Source of the DNA: Methylicorpusculum sp. | Lineage (GTDB): Bacteria; Pseudomonadota; Gammaproteobacteria; Methylococcales; Methylomonadaceae | Assembly (NCBI RefSeq): GCF_030651835.1 | Contig: NZ_JAUSBX010000087.1 | Coordinates: 92,860 to 156,859 of the forward strand | DNA length: 64,000 nt | Reading direction: 5' to 3' | In this document: in pieces, positions 28,305 through 37,840 of the stretch | Layout of the letters: every line of letters starts with the position of its first letter | Numbering within the stretch: the stretch's first letter is position 1 | Translations under genes and position numbers: made by a program | The notes under the pieces: model-generated | The model's database searches: none | Told to the model about the DNA's origin: nothing | Seen by the model: the letters and a program-made list of their open reading frames with translations, nothing else

Positions 28305-28838
28305 CTAAGCCATCAGCTTGAGGTACTCCTGTTCGCTATAAATATCGCGATTGTTCTCAACACGGTCAAGATAGACCGTCCCGTTCAAATGATCATATTC
28401 ATGTTGAAAAACGCGCGCAACAAAATGGTCCAGGTTCATTATTTTCCGGCAACCCTGATCATCAAGAAAGCGAACGGTTAAACTCAAATGGCGAGGTACT
28501 TGGGCCCGAATACCGGGGATGCTTAAACACCCTTCCCAACCTTTTTCCATTTCATCAGAGCAATCAGTGACTTCCGGATTGATCATGACTGTGGGCTCCA
28601 TATCCGGCGCATTTGGATAGCGTGGTGTTGGCCGCGAAGCTATTATAACCACTCTCAACGGCTCGCCGATTTGCGGTGCAGCAAGTCCCACCCCCTGTGT
28701 GGAAGCCAGGGTACAGAGCATCTGATCAATCAATCTTTTAACATTGGGATCGGAGACATTGTCCACAGGTGCTGCAATTTCGCGCAACACCGGCGCACCC
28801 AATTGAACAATCTCTCTGATCTGGACTGCGGTTTTCAT
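28305..28838 (-). CDS. def: Peptide deformylase
   Basis: Deformylase removes the formyl group from nascent proteins. All three motifs are present: GLAAPQIGE (motif 1), EGCLSIPG (motif 2, with the metal-binding Cys) and QHEYDHLNG (motif 3, with the HExxH-type histidines). Length is 177 residues. No fmt gene follows, unlike the main def locus of most gammaproteobacteria, so this may be a second deformylase. It lies 13 bases after ppk1. Confidence 0.95.
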   Translation of the reverse strand: MKTAVQIREIVQLGAPVLREIAAPVDNVSDPNVKRLIDQMLCTLASTQGVGLAAPQIGEPLRVVIIASRPTPRYPNAPDMEPTVMINPEVTDCSDEMEKGWEGCLSIPGIRAQVPRHLSLTVRFLDDQGCRKIMNLDHFVARVFQHEYDHLNGTVYLDRVENNRDIYSEQEYLKLMA

Positions 28839-28851
28839 TCTTTATCCCTCG

Positions 28852-30948
28852 TTAATGTTGCAAGGTATGCAAAAGTTCACTTTGTGCCCGAACTTCTTCT
28901 TGACCATCACCGGGGGCCAATTGGACATAATGCCCATCCGATTGGAGTTGCCAGGCTTGGGAATTATCGCTTAAATAAAGTGCCAAATCGTTACGAATAC
29001 GCTGATGCAGTTTTTTATTTTCAATTGGGAAACAAGCTTCAACCCGGCGGAACATGTTGCGATTCATAATATCGGCACTGGATACGAAAATTTCCTGATT
29101 GCCGTCATTTTCAAACGCGTAAACCCGGGCATGCTCCAGAAACCGGCCGATAATCGAACGAACCTCAATATTATCCGAGACACCGGGTATGCCCGGACGC
29201 AGGCAACAAATACCACGAACGATCAATTGCACTTTGACACCGGCTTGAGAGGCGCGATAGAGCGCCTTGATCAGTTGCTCTTCTACGACGGCATTAACCT
29301 TAATGATGATGCCGCTTGCCTTGCCTTTATTGGCATGATGAATTTCCCGTTCAATTTTTTCCATCAAGCCACTGTGCAGCGTAAAAGGCGACTGCAATAG
29401 TTTATTGAGTTTAGTGACTTTACCCAAACTGGTTAATTGCGCAAAGATGCGTCTGACATCTTCACCCAACTCTTTATCGCAGGAAAACAAACCGTAATCG
29501 GTATAAAGCAACGCGGTTTTAGGATGGTAATTGCCGCTGCCCAAATGGACATAATTACGCAGTTTTTTTCCTTCCTTTCTCAGTACCAAACACATTTTTG
29601 CATGTGTTTTGTAACCCACCACACCATAAACAACATGAACGGCGGCTTCCTGAAGCTTTGAAGCCAAATTGATATTGGCTTTTTCATCAAACCGGGCCAT
29701 TAGTTCAATAACCACCGTCACTTCTTTTCCAGCTCTGGCCGCCTTTACCAACGCACCGACGATCGGCGAATCAACTCCGGTACGGTATAGCGTTTGTTTG
29801 ATCGCCAACACATCTGGGTCAGTGGCTGCCTGCCTGATAAATTCGACTACCGGTAAAAAGGATTCAAACGGATGGTGAAGTAAAATGTCATTTTTATCAA
29901 TCGCACTGAATATTTCTTTGTTTCTGGCCAATTGCGGCGGAACAGACGGTTTGAATGGCGTAAATTTAAGCTCCGGCCTTTCGACAAGATCGATAATTTC
30001 ACGCAAGCGGTTAAGATTTACCGGACCATCGACCAGATACAAGCGATCGCGAGTCAGCTCGAATCGAGCCATCAGAAAATTAACAGTTTCCTCAGGACAA
30101 TTGGCATCAATTTCAAGCCTCACTTCATCGCCGTAATTGCGCATGGCCAGTTCACCTTCAACGGCCAATAACAGATCATCGATGGCGTCATCGTCCACAA
30201 AAAAATCACTGTTACGCGTCACTCTGAATTGGTAACACCCTTTGACATTCATGCCATTGAACAAATGCTCGACAAACGCATGAATAATCGACGACAAAAA
30301 AACGAATTCGTGCTGTCCGCTGTCCGTTTCCGGAGGAAACTGAATTATGCGCGGCAACGCTCGGGGTGCCTGCAGAATTGCCCTGCCGCTGTTTCTACCG
30401 AAGGCATCTTTCCCGGTTAATGAAATAATAAAATTTAAACTTTTATTCAAAATGCGCGGAAAAGGATGCGCCGAGTCCAGACCGACCGGAGTCAAAATAG
30501 GCAATAATTCTTCATTAAAATAATTTTCCAGCCACTTGTGCTGTTTGGACGTCCAATCCTTGCGGCGGATAAAACGAATATTTTCATCTTTTAGTGCAGG
30601 AATCAGAATTTCGTTGAGCACACGGTATTGCTCGTCAACCAGTTGATGGGCTTTTACCGATATACGATCCAACTGCTCATGCGGTGTCACGCCGTCCAAC
30701 CCGATAGCCTTAGGATTCATACCGGTCATTTCCAGCAAGCTAGCGACCCGTACTTCAAAAAATTCATCCAGATTCGAACAGGAAATACACAAGTAATTTA
30801 AGCGCTCAAGCAAGGGAACCCGTTCATCTTTTGCCTGCGCTAATACCCGGACATTGAATTCAAGCAGACTCGATTCGCGGTTGATGTACAACTCATACGC
30901 ATCAAGATTGACAGGGGTCTGAGTCTCGCTAACTTTTTCGTGTTCCAT
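28852..30948 (-). CDS. ppk1: Polyphosphate kinase 1
   Basis: PPK1 reversibly makes polyphosphate from ATP. The 698-residue protein has the N domain start (NRESSLLEFNVRVLAQAKD) and the catalytic histidine region GYKTHAKMCLV, equivalent to His435 of E. coli. The second histidine motif is VHLGSGNYH, and the C2 domain has SSADIMNRNMFRRVE. It probably shares a transcript with the methyltransferase and PLP-enzyme genes upstream and def downstream. Confidence 0.97.
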   Translation of the reverse strand: MEHEKVSETQTPVNLDAYELYINRESSLLEFNVRVLAQAKDERVPLLERLNYLCISCSNLDEFFEVRVASLLEMTGMNPKAIGLDGVTPHEQLDRISVKAHQLVDEQYRVLNEILIPALKDENIRFIRRKDWTSKQHKWLENYFNEELLPILTPVGLDSAHPFPRILNKSLNFIISLTGKDAFGRNSGRAILQAPRALPRIIQFPPETDSGQHEFVFLSSIIHAFVEHLFNGMNVKGCYQFRVTRNSDFFVDDDAIDDLLLAVEGELAMRNYGDEVRLEIDANCPEETVNFLMARFELTRDRLYLVDGPVNLNRLREIIDLVERPELKFTPFKPSVPPQLARNKEIFSAIDKNDILLHHPFESFLPVVEFIRQAATDPDVLAIKQTLYRTGVDSPIVGALVKAARAGKEVTVVIELMARFDEKANINLASKLQEAAVHVVYGVVGYKTHAKMCLVLRKEGKKLRNYVHLGSGNYHPKTALLYTDYGLFSCDKELGEDVRRIFAQLTSLGKVTKLNKLLQSPFTLHSGLMEKIEREIHHANKGKASGIIIKVNAVVEEQLIKALYRASQAGVKVQLIVRGICCLRPGIPGVSDNIEVRSIIGRFLEHARVYAFENDGNQEIFVSSADIMNRNMFRRVEACFPIENKKLHQRIRNDLALYLSDNSQAWQLQSDGHYVQLAPGDGQEEVRAQSELLHTLQH

Positions 30949-30971
30949 TTTTTTTCTCTTTATGCAAACGG

Positions 30972-31631
30972 TCAGGCAACAAGGCCGGAAATAAACACAT
31001 GTCGATCGCTGACGAGCTCGATATTTAAATTCAATCGCGCTTGTTTCAGTTGTTCTTCTATTTCTTCAAGGGTAAATGCGGCCAATAAAGAATGATAAAA
31101 ATCATGTTTCAGAATAGCAGGTTCGTCCGCAGAATAGTGTTCAACTAATTCAGATGCCGCCATTTGACTGGCTGGTCTGACCAGATCCATGACGGCCACC
31201 TGCGTTCCGGGCCGAGAGTAATCTTTAATGACACGCCAAAGCGCTTGAGGTTCCGGCAAATGATGTAAAAGACTGTTACTAAATATTAGATCGTAATACG
31301 GACAAGGCAGTGAAACCCGGGGCAATTTTGCCTGAATAAATTCAATACGGCTTAATACTTCGGCAGGTAAATGATGCGCTGCAAAGCTCAGCATTGGAAG
31401 CGACCCATCAACCGCATGCAGACTCGCATGTTGAAAGGCTTTTACGAAACGGACGGCAATATCGCCGGGACCACAGCCTAAATCCAGCGCCATTCCGCAA
31501 AATGATTCAGCTGAAACCCGTTGTTGCAACAGTTCGATAAACCGATTGTGAGGGATCGAAAAGTCGGCCAATGCATAAGCTTCCACTTGCGCTGGATCCA
31601 GCATCAATTCCGGTTCAGTTTGTCGTAGCAT
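30972..31631 (-). CDS. Class I SAM-dependent methyltransferase
   Basis: The SAM-binding motif I is ALDLGCGPGDIAVRF, and motif IV-like SNSLLHHLPEPQ follows, the Methyltransf_11/25 pattern. I chose the ATG at 31631 (MLRQTEPELMLDP) because homologues begin near it and GAGGAT precedes it. An earlier in-frame ATG at 31679 lies far inside the upstream gene. The chosen start overlaps the PLP-enzyme gene by 17 bases. The substrate is unknown. Confidence 0.85.
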   Translation of the reverse strand: MLRQTEPELMLDPAQVEAYALADFSIPHNRFIELLQQRVSAESFCGMALDLGCGPGDIAVRFVKAFQHASLHAVDGSLPMLSFAAHHLPAEVLSRIEFIQAKLPRVSLPCPYYDLIFSNSLLHHLPEPQALWRVIKDYSRPGTQVAVMDLVRPASQMAASELVEHYSADEPAILKHDFYHSLLAAFTLEEIEEQLKQARLNLNIELVSDRHVFISGLVA

Positions 31632-32529
31632 CAACTGTAAATCCTCTGTTCCCTTGTATTCCGCCGGTATGAATGGCAATAATTATTTGACCGGGAGGAA
31701 TGTTACGCTTTTTTATCAAATCATAAAGACCAAATAGCATTTTCGCCGTGTAAACCCGATCCAGCTCAATGCCATTTGTTTTAGTAAAAGCCGACATAAA
31801 ATCAGTCAGCTCCTGCGTCGTTTTAGCAAAACCACCAAAATGGTAATCAGTGTTGACACGCCAATTCGAGCGTGGGACTGACAGCCGCTTTGTAACATCA
31901 TTAACTAAAAAATGACCGCCCTTCAAGGCTGAAAAGCCTAGGATTTGAGACGTCAAGGGTGCCGATTCAATTACCCCTGCCAACGTTGTTCCGGTTCCGC
32001 AGGGCACACAAATCATGTCATAGGCCTGATCAATTTCGGCAACCGATTCAGCCACCCCTTGCAACGCCCATTTTAAAGCCCCGCCCTCAGGCAACCAATA
32101 TTCACCTTGTTTCAAGCCAGGTAACGCATTCCATTCAGCATAATTCCTAAGCTCTCGGTAATCTGACCTTGATATGAAGGTCAGTTTCATACCCCAGTCC
32201 GTCAGATCGTCCAGCGTAGGATTGGCATGAGGCTCCCCTCTTATGAAACCTTCGGTTGCCAAACCCAATTTTTTTCCAACATACGCCAAAGCATGAAGAT
32301 GATTGGAAAAAGGACCGCCCATACTGATGATTTTTTGAACGTCTAAAGAAAGCGCATGATTCAGAATATATTTGAGCTTACGCCATTTATTACCGGAAAT
32401 AACTGAATGCAGTAAATCGTCACGCTTTAAAAACAACTGGATGTCATGAGCAGCCAGAAAAGGATCATTAACTTGAGTCAAAACTGAACGGTTAAAACTA
32501 CTTTCTAATTCCAGTAACTGCTTGTGCAT
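31615..32529 (-). CDS. PLP-dependent ACC deaminase / D-cysteine desulfhydrase family enzyme
   Basis: The 304-residue protein belongs to fold type II PLP enzymes. The PLP lysine is in SGNKWRKLKYIL (about residues 44-55). SMGGPFSNHLHALA and the phosphate-binding CGTGTTLAG follow. Sequence alone does not decide between ACC deaminase and D-cysteine desulfhydrase. The first 29 bases of the gene are repeated exactly at 35052-35080, so the gene start was duplicated by the insertion now lying upstream. Its present promoter region is not the original one, and no strong ribosome site is seen. Confidence 0.85.
   Translation of the reverse strand: MHKQLLELESSFNRSVLTQVNDPFLAAHDIQLFLKRDDLLHSVISGNKWRKLKYILNHALSLDVQKIISMGGPFSNHLHALAYVGKKLGLATEGFIRGEPHANPTLDDLTDWGMKLTFISRSDYRELRNYAEWNALPGLKQGEYWLPEGGALKWALQGVAESVAEIDQAYDMICVPCGTGTTLAGVIESAPLTSQILGFSALKGGHFLVNDVTKRLSVPRSNWRVNTDYHFGGFAKTTQELTDFMSAFTKTNGIELDRVYTAKMLFGLYDLIKKRNIPPGQIIIAIHTGGIQGNRGFTVDATTN
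32501..32529. repeat. 29-bp direct repeat, left copy (start of the PLP-enzyme gene)
   Basis: These 29 bases, which include the start codon region of the PLP-enzyme gene, recur without mismatch at 35052-35080. The bases on both outer sides differ. The pair bounds a 2.5-kb stretch with an hsdR remnant and a REP-associated transposase, so it looks like an insertion duplication or an att-like site. Confidence 0.85.
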
Positions 32530-32776
32530 GTTAAAGCTGCTTGATCCTAAAAACCGAAATGAACAAAAACATAAATCTGTAAGGCATGTGTTCTTTGAGC
32601 CAAGCCATGATTTTACCCTCTATGGAATAACTGCGTAGTTTGGATTGTTTGCTTTTTAAATCCGGCAATTACCGGCATGACATTGAATATTGGCTAACTA
32701 TCGCCAAGAATAACATCCTCTTTACAAAAGGGAGATTGACGGCAATCCCGTTAAAAGTTAAGCGTATTTTATAGGA

Positions 32777-34179
32777 TCAAGCCACCATTTGCCGGAGACT
32801 CTGCTGCATAGCGGCTTTAAATGCAGGATCGTTGGTTCGCCGTTTATACAACTCTAGTCCATTGCGTTGACTCTTAAGCATCACGTCTTCAAATTTCTTC
32901 TCAAAAGCCAATATCCGGGTATGAACATCGGGGTTCTTTTGGTATTTTTCCGGGAAATCAGGATGCGCTTTAATGCCGTCTGCAATAGTGATGAACTTGA
33001 TACGCTGCTCTTCCGGCGTTGCCCCCCAATCCTGGAACCAGCGTTCGTTAAAACTGAGGATGATCTCATTCAATGGGGCATGCTCCTCGTTGCCGCCATA
33101 CGCACTACACGGATTGGGGTTTTGCGGCTCCAGTTCAGTTTCGCCGGCATCCAGACCAATGCTGTGATTGAGTTTGACCCGTTCCAAACCATAAGACGAC
33201 AAATCCACCGATTCCAGCAATGCGTCAATCTGATTTGCATTCGGGTCTTTTATAATCAGTTTGGGAATCAGAAATTTCAGGAACCAGAACAATTTCTCCC
33301 AAACGACAATTCAAGCGGGATGATAGAGGCCATTTGGTCATAGATTTTGACAAACTGTTTAGCCTTGATCTTGAAGTCAGCCTTTTGCAGATCGGTTAAC
33401 GCAAATTCACTGTTAAAACGAAATGCTGCTGTAACAATAATCGGGCTTAGTTGCTGGGCATCGGCATTGTCGAAATACAGTTCGACAAACGGCTCAACCT
33501 CATGCCACTCATAGACACCTTCAACGTCCAGTGAGTCTTTTAATTCGTGCAAGACATTGACATCCGTGGCTTCTGACAAACGCGTCGCGGTATAGAAAGG
33601 GTCGAAGGCCGTTTTAATGTCGTCCACCGAATTAAAGAAATCCAGAATGAACAAATCTTCAGTTTTCTTACCCCACTTGGCCGCGGCTCGATTTAACCGT
33701 GATAAGGCTTGCACCGCCAAAACCCATTGCAGCTTTTTATCGACATACATGGTGCATAGCTTGGGTTGATCGAATCCGGTCAAGTATTTGTTGGCCACAA
33801 TCAACAATCGGTACTCGTCCTTATCGAAAAAATCGCAGGTCTCGTTTTCGACAAAGCCTTTCATCTTTGCTTCGCTGTACTCGATGGCATCCACTTCTTT
33901 AGTGCCGGAAAAGGCGATGACCACTTTGAACGGATTGCCTCGGTCATTTAATACCCGGCTAATCGCCTGATAATAACGAATGGCCGCTTCGATATTCTGG
34001 GTAATCACCATGCCCTTGGCTTTACCCTTGAGTTTTTTACTGTTGACCACCTGCGGAATGAAATGATCGAGCATGATTTCCGCTTTGATAGCGATAGTCT
34101 TTAGGGCTTCCAGGCACCTGTCGGTCAATTGTTTTTCGATCCCTGCGTCCAGAGCTTGTTCATTGGTGCTTGGAGCCAT
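32777..34179 (-). pseudogene. Truncated and frameshifted type I restriction subunit R (hsdR remnant)
   Basis: Two overlapping frames on the minus strand (34179-33277 and 33292-32777) together match the last part of an HsdR subunit. The first has helicase domain 2 features (IEAAIRYYQAISRVL, VIAFSGTKEVDA, LIVANKYLTGFDQPKL, VQALSRLNRA). The second has the C-terminal helical domain (WFLKFLIPKLI). The join is a single-base loss at about 33300: shifting frame there gives continuous LS-?-WEKLFWFLKFLIP. The nuclease and first helicase domain are absent, as are hsdM and hsdS. It is a dead remnant within the direct-repeat-bounded island. Confidence 0.85.
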
Positions 34180-34286
34180 CTCTGTTCCTGATTTGTATAT
34201 TTTGCAGTCGCTATAAATACAAAAACGTCATGTCAGCATGAGTTATCCAATGAGGTTGATCAATTAATTTATTGAATTTTATGTTT

Positions 34287-34315
34287 TGTAGGCCGAAAAA
34301 AGCGCAGCGTCTCGG
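34287..34315. repeat. REP sequence downstream of the transposase gene
   Basis: TGTAGGCCGAAAAAAGCGCA and the following bases resemble the REP units at 34955-35046, with the imperfect palindrome GCGCAGCG near the centre. It lies just after the transposase stop. Confidence 0.6.
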
Positions 34316-34323
34316 TCAAATCG

Positions 34324-34842
34324 CTATTCATGAAAGAGGTCGTCCACATCGCTTGGAGCCATTTCGCCCCAATTCGATGTATACCAACCAAGATTCACGA
34401 ATCGTCTAAACGAGCTATACGGCCATTCGCCAGGCTTTGTCGCTAAACCGTGTTTGACCGGATTGTAATGAATGTAATCCAGATGCTTATGAAAGTCGTT
34501 AGCGCAGCGCAAGCAATGCTCGTAAAACCTTGGCTGCCAAAGCATTTTCGAGCCATTGGCTTTGACCTCGGAAGGAACACGCCGAGAAAAAGCCGTTTTC
34601 ACCATTTGCCAGCGCGTGGAAAAATCGGCATCGCCATAAGGCAAAGTCCACAAACAATGCAAATGATCGGGTAGCACCACCGCCGCCAAAAGCTCGAAAG
34701 GACGTTTGTTTTTCACCTCTCGGAATGCCTGGCGAAGTAATATCACTCGTTGTTCATCAGCAAAAATCGCTTGTCGGCGATAGCTGACCAACGTAAAGAA
34801 ATAGGTGCCTCCTGGAATGTACAAGCGTCGATAATTGCTCAT
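34324..34842 (-). CDS. REP-associated tyrosine transposase (RAYT), intact
   Basis: RAYTs are single-copy Y1 transposases related to IS200/IS605 and are thought to spread REP sequences. The HUH motif is VLPDHLHCLW (about residues 72-81) and the catalytic tyrosine is in the helix DYIHYNPVKHG. Both seem intact. I chose the ATG at 34842 (MSNYRRLYIPGGTYFF), the usual N-terminus; an earlier ATG at 34941 runs through REP-side sequence. It is bracketed by REP units on both sides, as expected for a REP/RAYT unit. Confidence 0.92.
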   Translation of the reverse strand: MSNYRRLYIPGGTYFFTLVSYRRQAIFADEQRVILLRQAFREVKNKRPFELLAAVVLPDHLHCLWTLPYGDADFSTRWQMVKTAFSRRVPSEVKANGSKMLWQPRFYEHCLRCANDFHKHLDYIHYNPVKHGLATKPGEWPYSSFRRFVNLGWYTSNWGEMAPSDVDDLFHE

Positions 34843-34954
34843 GAGACTGCATTTTGGGTTGGAAACAAATGACACGACACAGAGTCGGCGTTTACGACAT
34901 GTTAGGTCAAAATGCCTGACATATCCATATGCCGCCTTCATTGACGCAAAAAAT

Positions 34955-35046
34955 CGTAGGCCAGAATAAGCCGATAGGCGTTTCTGGCGCTTGGCTTGCG
35001 GGTAACTTGAAGCTTTGCCGGAAACGCTGTCGCTTATTCCGGCCTA
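34955..35046. repeat. Inverted pair of REP sequences (BIME-like)
   Basis: GTAGGCCAGAATAAGC at 34955-34970 begins a REP unit ending CGTTTCTGGC at 34987. Its inverted partner, 35016-35046, starts GCCGGAAACGCTGTC and ends TTATTCCGGCCTAC. The two pair over about 30 bases with few mismatches. They lie between the transposase and the right copy of the 29-bp direct repeat. Confidence 0.85.
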
Positions 35047-35051
35047 CAAGG

Positions 35052-35080
35052 CTTTCTAATTCCAGTAACTGCTTGTGCAT
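35052..35080. repeat. 29-bp direct repeat, right copy
   Basis: This is an exact copy of 32501-32529. Read on the minus strand it gives ATG and nine codons of the PLP-enzyme gene (MHKQLLELES), then runs into REP sequence. It therefore looks like the original 5' end left beside its native upstream region next to fbp. Confidence 0.85.
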
Positions 35081-35122
35081 ATTATTATAACTGTGTTTCA
35101 TATAGAGCCGTTAAAGTTCGCT

Positions 35123-36160
35123 CTAAGCCCCTGCCGAAGAACTTGAAGCCGGTTTATCCGCATCCTGGTAATAACTGACCAGCCGCTCTACTTCATTTTT
35201 TGAACCTAAAATAACCGGCACCCGCTGGTGTAAGCCTTGAGGTTTGATATCAAGAATTCGTTCCCGGCCGTTTGAACAGGCGCCTCCGGCTTGCTCAATG
35301 ATAAAGGCCATGGGATTGGCTTCATACATCAACCGCAAACGTCCCGGCTTGGAAGGGTCTCTTAAATCATAAGGATACATAAACACGCCGCCTCGGGTCA
35401 GAATGCGATAAACCTCTGAAACCATCGACGCAATCCAGCGCATATTGAAATCCTTGCCTCTTGGACCTTCCTGACCCTGCAGACACTCTTCAATATAGCG
35501 TTTTACCGGCGCTTCCCAGAAGCGCTGGTTGGACATATTGATCGCAAATTCGTTAGTATCTTCAGGAATTTTAATGGCTGAATGCGTCAGAATAAATTCC
35601 CCGATATCCTGATCGAGTGTAAATCCGTTGACGCCATGTCCTGTGGTTAGAATCATCATAGTCGATGGCCCGTATAGCACGAAACCGGCACAGACTTGCT
35701 CTGAACCCACGCGCAAAAAGTCTTCGAGAGCGGGATCAACGCCTTCCCGACAACGTAAAATAGAAAAGATAGTTCCCACCGTCAAATTAACATCGATATT
35801 GGATGAGCCATCCAGCGGATCGAATAAGGCCAGATACTTGCCCTTGGGATAATGAGCAGGAATAGTGATGATATCGTCGACTTCTTCCGAAACCATACCG
35901 GCCAAATGACCGGTCCAGTTAAGTGAATTGATCATGATTTCGTTAGTGATAATGTCCAGTTTCTTCTGAACTTCACCCTGCACATTCTCCGAGTCGGCAC
36001 TGCCCAGCACGCCGATCAAATTGCCCCTGTTGACTCTATGCGAGATTTGCTTGCAGGCGGTCGCAATATCATTAAGCAACAAGGTAAACGCCCCGGATAC
36101 GCCCGGATATTCCCGTTGTTGCTCTATGATGAACTGAGTCAAAGTTACGTTGTTAACCAT
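35123..36160 (-). CDS. fbp: Fructose-1,6-bisphosphatase, class I
   Basis: FBPase makes fructose 6-phosphate in gluconeogenesis and in carbon-fixation cycles. The 345-residue protein has the metal and substrate motif [22 protein letters not shown] region (about 110-131; the key part is DPLDGSSN). The C-terminal [15 protein letters not shown] has the conserved substrate loop. Before the island inserted it was probably followed directly by the PLP-enzyme gene on the same strand. Confidence 0.97.
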   Translation of the reverse strand: MVNNVTLTQFIIEQQREYPGVSGAFTLLLNDIATACKQISHRVNRGNLIGVLGSADSENVQGEVQKKLDIITNEIMINSLNWTGHLAGMVSEEVDDIITIPAHYPKGKYLALFDPLDGSSNIDVNLTVGTIFSILRCREGVDPALEDFLRVGSEQVCAGFVLYGPSTMMILTTGHGVNGFTLDQDIGEFILTHSAIKIPEDTNEFAINMSNQRFWEAPVKRYIEECLQGQEGPRGKDFNMRWIASMVSEVYRILTRGGVFMYPYDLRDPSKPGRLRLMYEANPMAFIIEQAGGACSNGRERILDIKPQGLHQRVPVILGSKNEVERLVSYYQDADKPASSSSAGA

Positions 36161-36310
36161 ATTTAATTTATCTCTTCTATTTTTTGGGAGGGGTATTTTC
36201 AGGCTGAATCACTGAGCCAGTGTGGCTAAAAGCGGATTCAAACGATAAGTTTATCGGGAAATTATGACGCAATTAAGAAACAGCGACAAACCTGCTGTTG
36301 CCTGGATTTC

Positions 36311-37129
36311 TTAAGTGTATACATCAGAACAAAGAACAGGATCGCCAACACGGATGATTCCGCTGTTTTCCGGCATTAACGAAATAGCAAACACCGGTTT
36401 TTTAGTATCATAGCTGTTAAGCAGGGCTTTTAGTACCGGCAAATCGCGCTCTCCGGTTTTAGGGTTGGCATGAGTAGCCAGACACCTTTCCTTGACAGCG
36501 TAGCCGCGAAACCGAACTTCACCGATACACACTGATTTTCCAATCCAGCCTTGTTCTTCCCAAGGACTGAGCCCTTCAACGGCGATATTGGAACGAAAGC
36601 GTCTTTCGTCAAGATCATGAGCACCCAATATTCCAGCGACTGCCCGCAAACTTTCACGCCCATGCAAGGTCACTCGCCCGGCGGAACTGTCCTGATAACG
36701 GGGCGTTAGGCCGTCGCCAACGAGGTTTAACGGCAGTCTCTCAGGATGTTTTTGTAACGGATTTTCGGGCAGATCAAGCACGTATTGCGTGATTATTTCG
36801 ACGCTACGCTGTCTGCCGGTTTGATCGAGGCCGGCCTCAAGCATCAGCTTACCCCCCAGACTCATCGTCAAATGCATGTTCTGGGGGTCAAACTTTATAG
36901 CTAAACGCGCGAGGCCCGAAGTATTCATCAAACTCAGAAAAGCCTGCTTTTTACACCAGTCATCTCGCTGCCCTCCCATATCGGCAAAACGAAGACCCAA
37001 GACACGGTCTCCGGCGATTCGACCTTCTTCAAGCACGGTCAATGCGTCACACGGCTCCGGTGTAAAGCCCTTTATCGGATAGCGGTATAGCGCCGCCACC
37101 CGCGCGACAGATGCAGGCTTATCCAACAT
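36311..37129 (-). CDS. MOSC-domain protein
   Basis: MOSC proteins handle molybdenum cofactor-bound sulfur. The N-terminal beta-barrel domain begins VAALYRYPIKGFTPEPCD, and the MOSC domain has RFRSNIAVEGL and the cysteine of KERCLATHANPKTG. I chose the ATG at 37129 (MLDKPASVAR): it overlaps the stop of the chitosanase gene by one base (TAATG), a translational coupling layout. The longer frame from 37183 would overlap that gene by over 50 bases. Length is 272 residues. Confidence 0.88.
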   Translation of the reverse strand: MLDKPASVARVAALYRYPIKGFTPEPCDALTVLEEGRIAGDRVLGLRFADMGGQRDDWCKKQAFLSLMNTSGLARLAIKFDPQNMHLTMSLGGKLMLEAGLDQTGRQRSVEIITQYVLDLPENPLQKHPERLPLNLVGDGLTPRYQDSSAGRVTLHGRESLRAVAGILGAHDLDERRFRSNIAVEGLSPWEEQGWIGKSVCIGEVRFRGYAVKERCLATHANPKTGERDLPVLKALLNSYDTKKPVFAISLMPENSGIIRVGDPVLCSDVYT

Positions 37130-37812
37130 TAACCCGTCACGGCAATGCCGTTGGCAATGATGGGTAATTTGGATAACTGCCAATTATCTCGGGCTATTTC
37201 TTGTTTGAAACACTTAGTTCTGTAAACGGTCTTCTGTAATATTTTATTAGGGTGAGTCGATAGCCACGATTCACGGGCATCAACATATTGTTTGATCCAA
37301 ACCTTTTCATTGCCGTTTTTAACTGGCGGAGACTCCGGAAAGCGCTTGCGTAAAAAATCGAGAATGGAACCGCTGTGTATAAACGAGTCATAGATTACCA
37401 ACGCCGACAGCGGCAAAGTAAATCCTTGACTGGAGGCCCATTTCATCGCTTTTTGAAAATAACGCTGATCAAAAAAGTCATCTTGTACTTCACGCATGAC
37501 AGGATCTTTTTTTGCCGCTTCGCGCAACCATTTTTTAAACCCGACGTCATCGGCCAAAGGAGCGACACCAATTTTATCGATGTAAGGTTTTAACTGGGCG
37601 CTATAAAGTCCATTTCGATCAACGTACATTTGCACCAGGGTCTCCAGATTCCCGTATTCAGTTGTCTGCGACCGCCCATAGGTCACTTGCCTCATCCCGT
37701 GAGGTCCATCCCGGTAAATCGAAATAGCACTGTAATCGCCCTGAATGCTGCCGCTTTCAAAAACGTTGATGATTTGTTCGCAAATCTTTTTCTGCTGAGA
37801 AGTCAGGTTCAT
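37129..37812 (-). CDS. GH46 chitosanase-like glycoside hydrolase
   Basis: GH46 enzymes cut chitosan and have a lysozyme-like fold. The 227-residue protein shows a candidate catalytic Glu in INVFESGS (about residue 19), an Asp in IYRDGPHGMRQVTYG, and a C-terminal RTKCFKQEIARDNWQL that resembles the family's end. There is no signal peptide, which is odd for an exoenzyme. The substrate might be peptidoglycan or a cytoplasmic polymer, or export might be unconventional. It is translationally coupled to the MOSC gene. The family call is good and the function is uncertain. Confidence 0.72.
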   Translation of the reverse strand: MNLTSQQKKICEQIINVFESGSIQGDYSAISIYRDGPHGMRQVTYGRSQTTEYGNLETLVQMYVDRNGLYSAQLKPYIDKIGVAPLADDVGFKKWLREAAKKDPVMREVQDDFFDQRYFQKAMKWASSQGFTLPLSALVIYDSFIHSGSILDFLRKRFPESPPVKNGNEKVWIKQYVDARESWLSTHPNKILQKTVYRTKCFKQEIARDNWQLSKLPIIANGIAVTG

Positions 37813-37840
37813 AGTGTTCTCCTGAGTAAAATAATGACCA

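Noticed and set aside
34843..34941. Longer N-terminus for the intact RAYT
   Set aside because: The extra 33 residues have no RAYT character, and the family begins at the internal ATG (34842).
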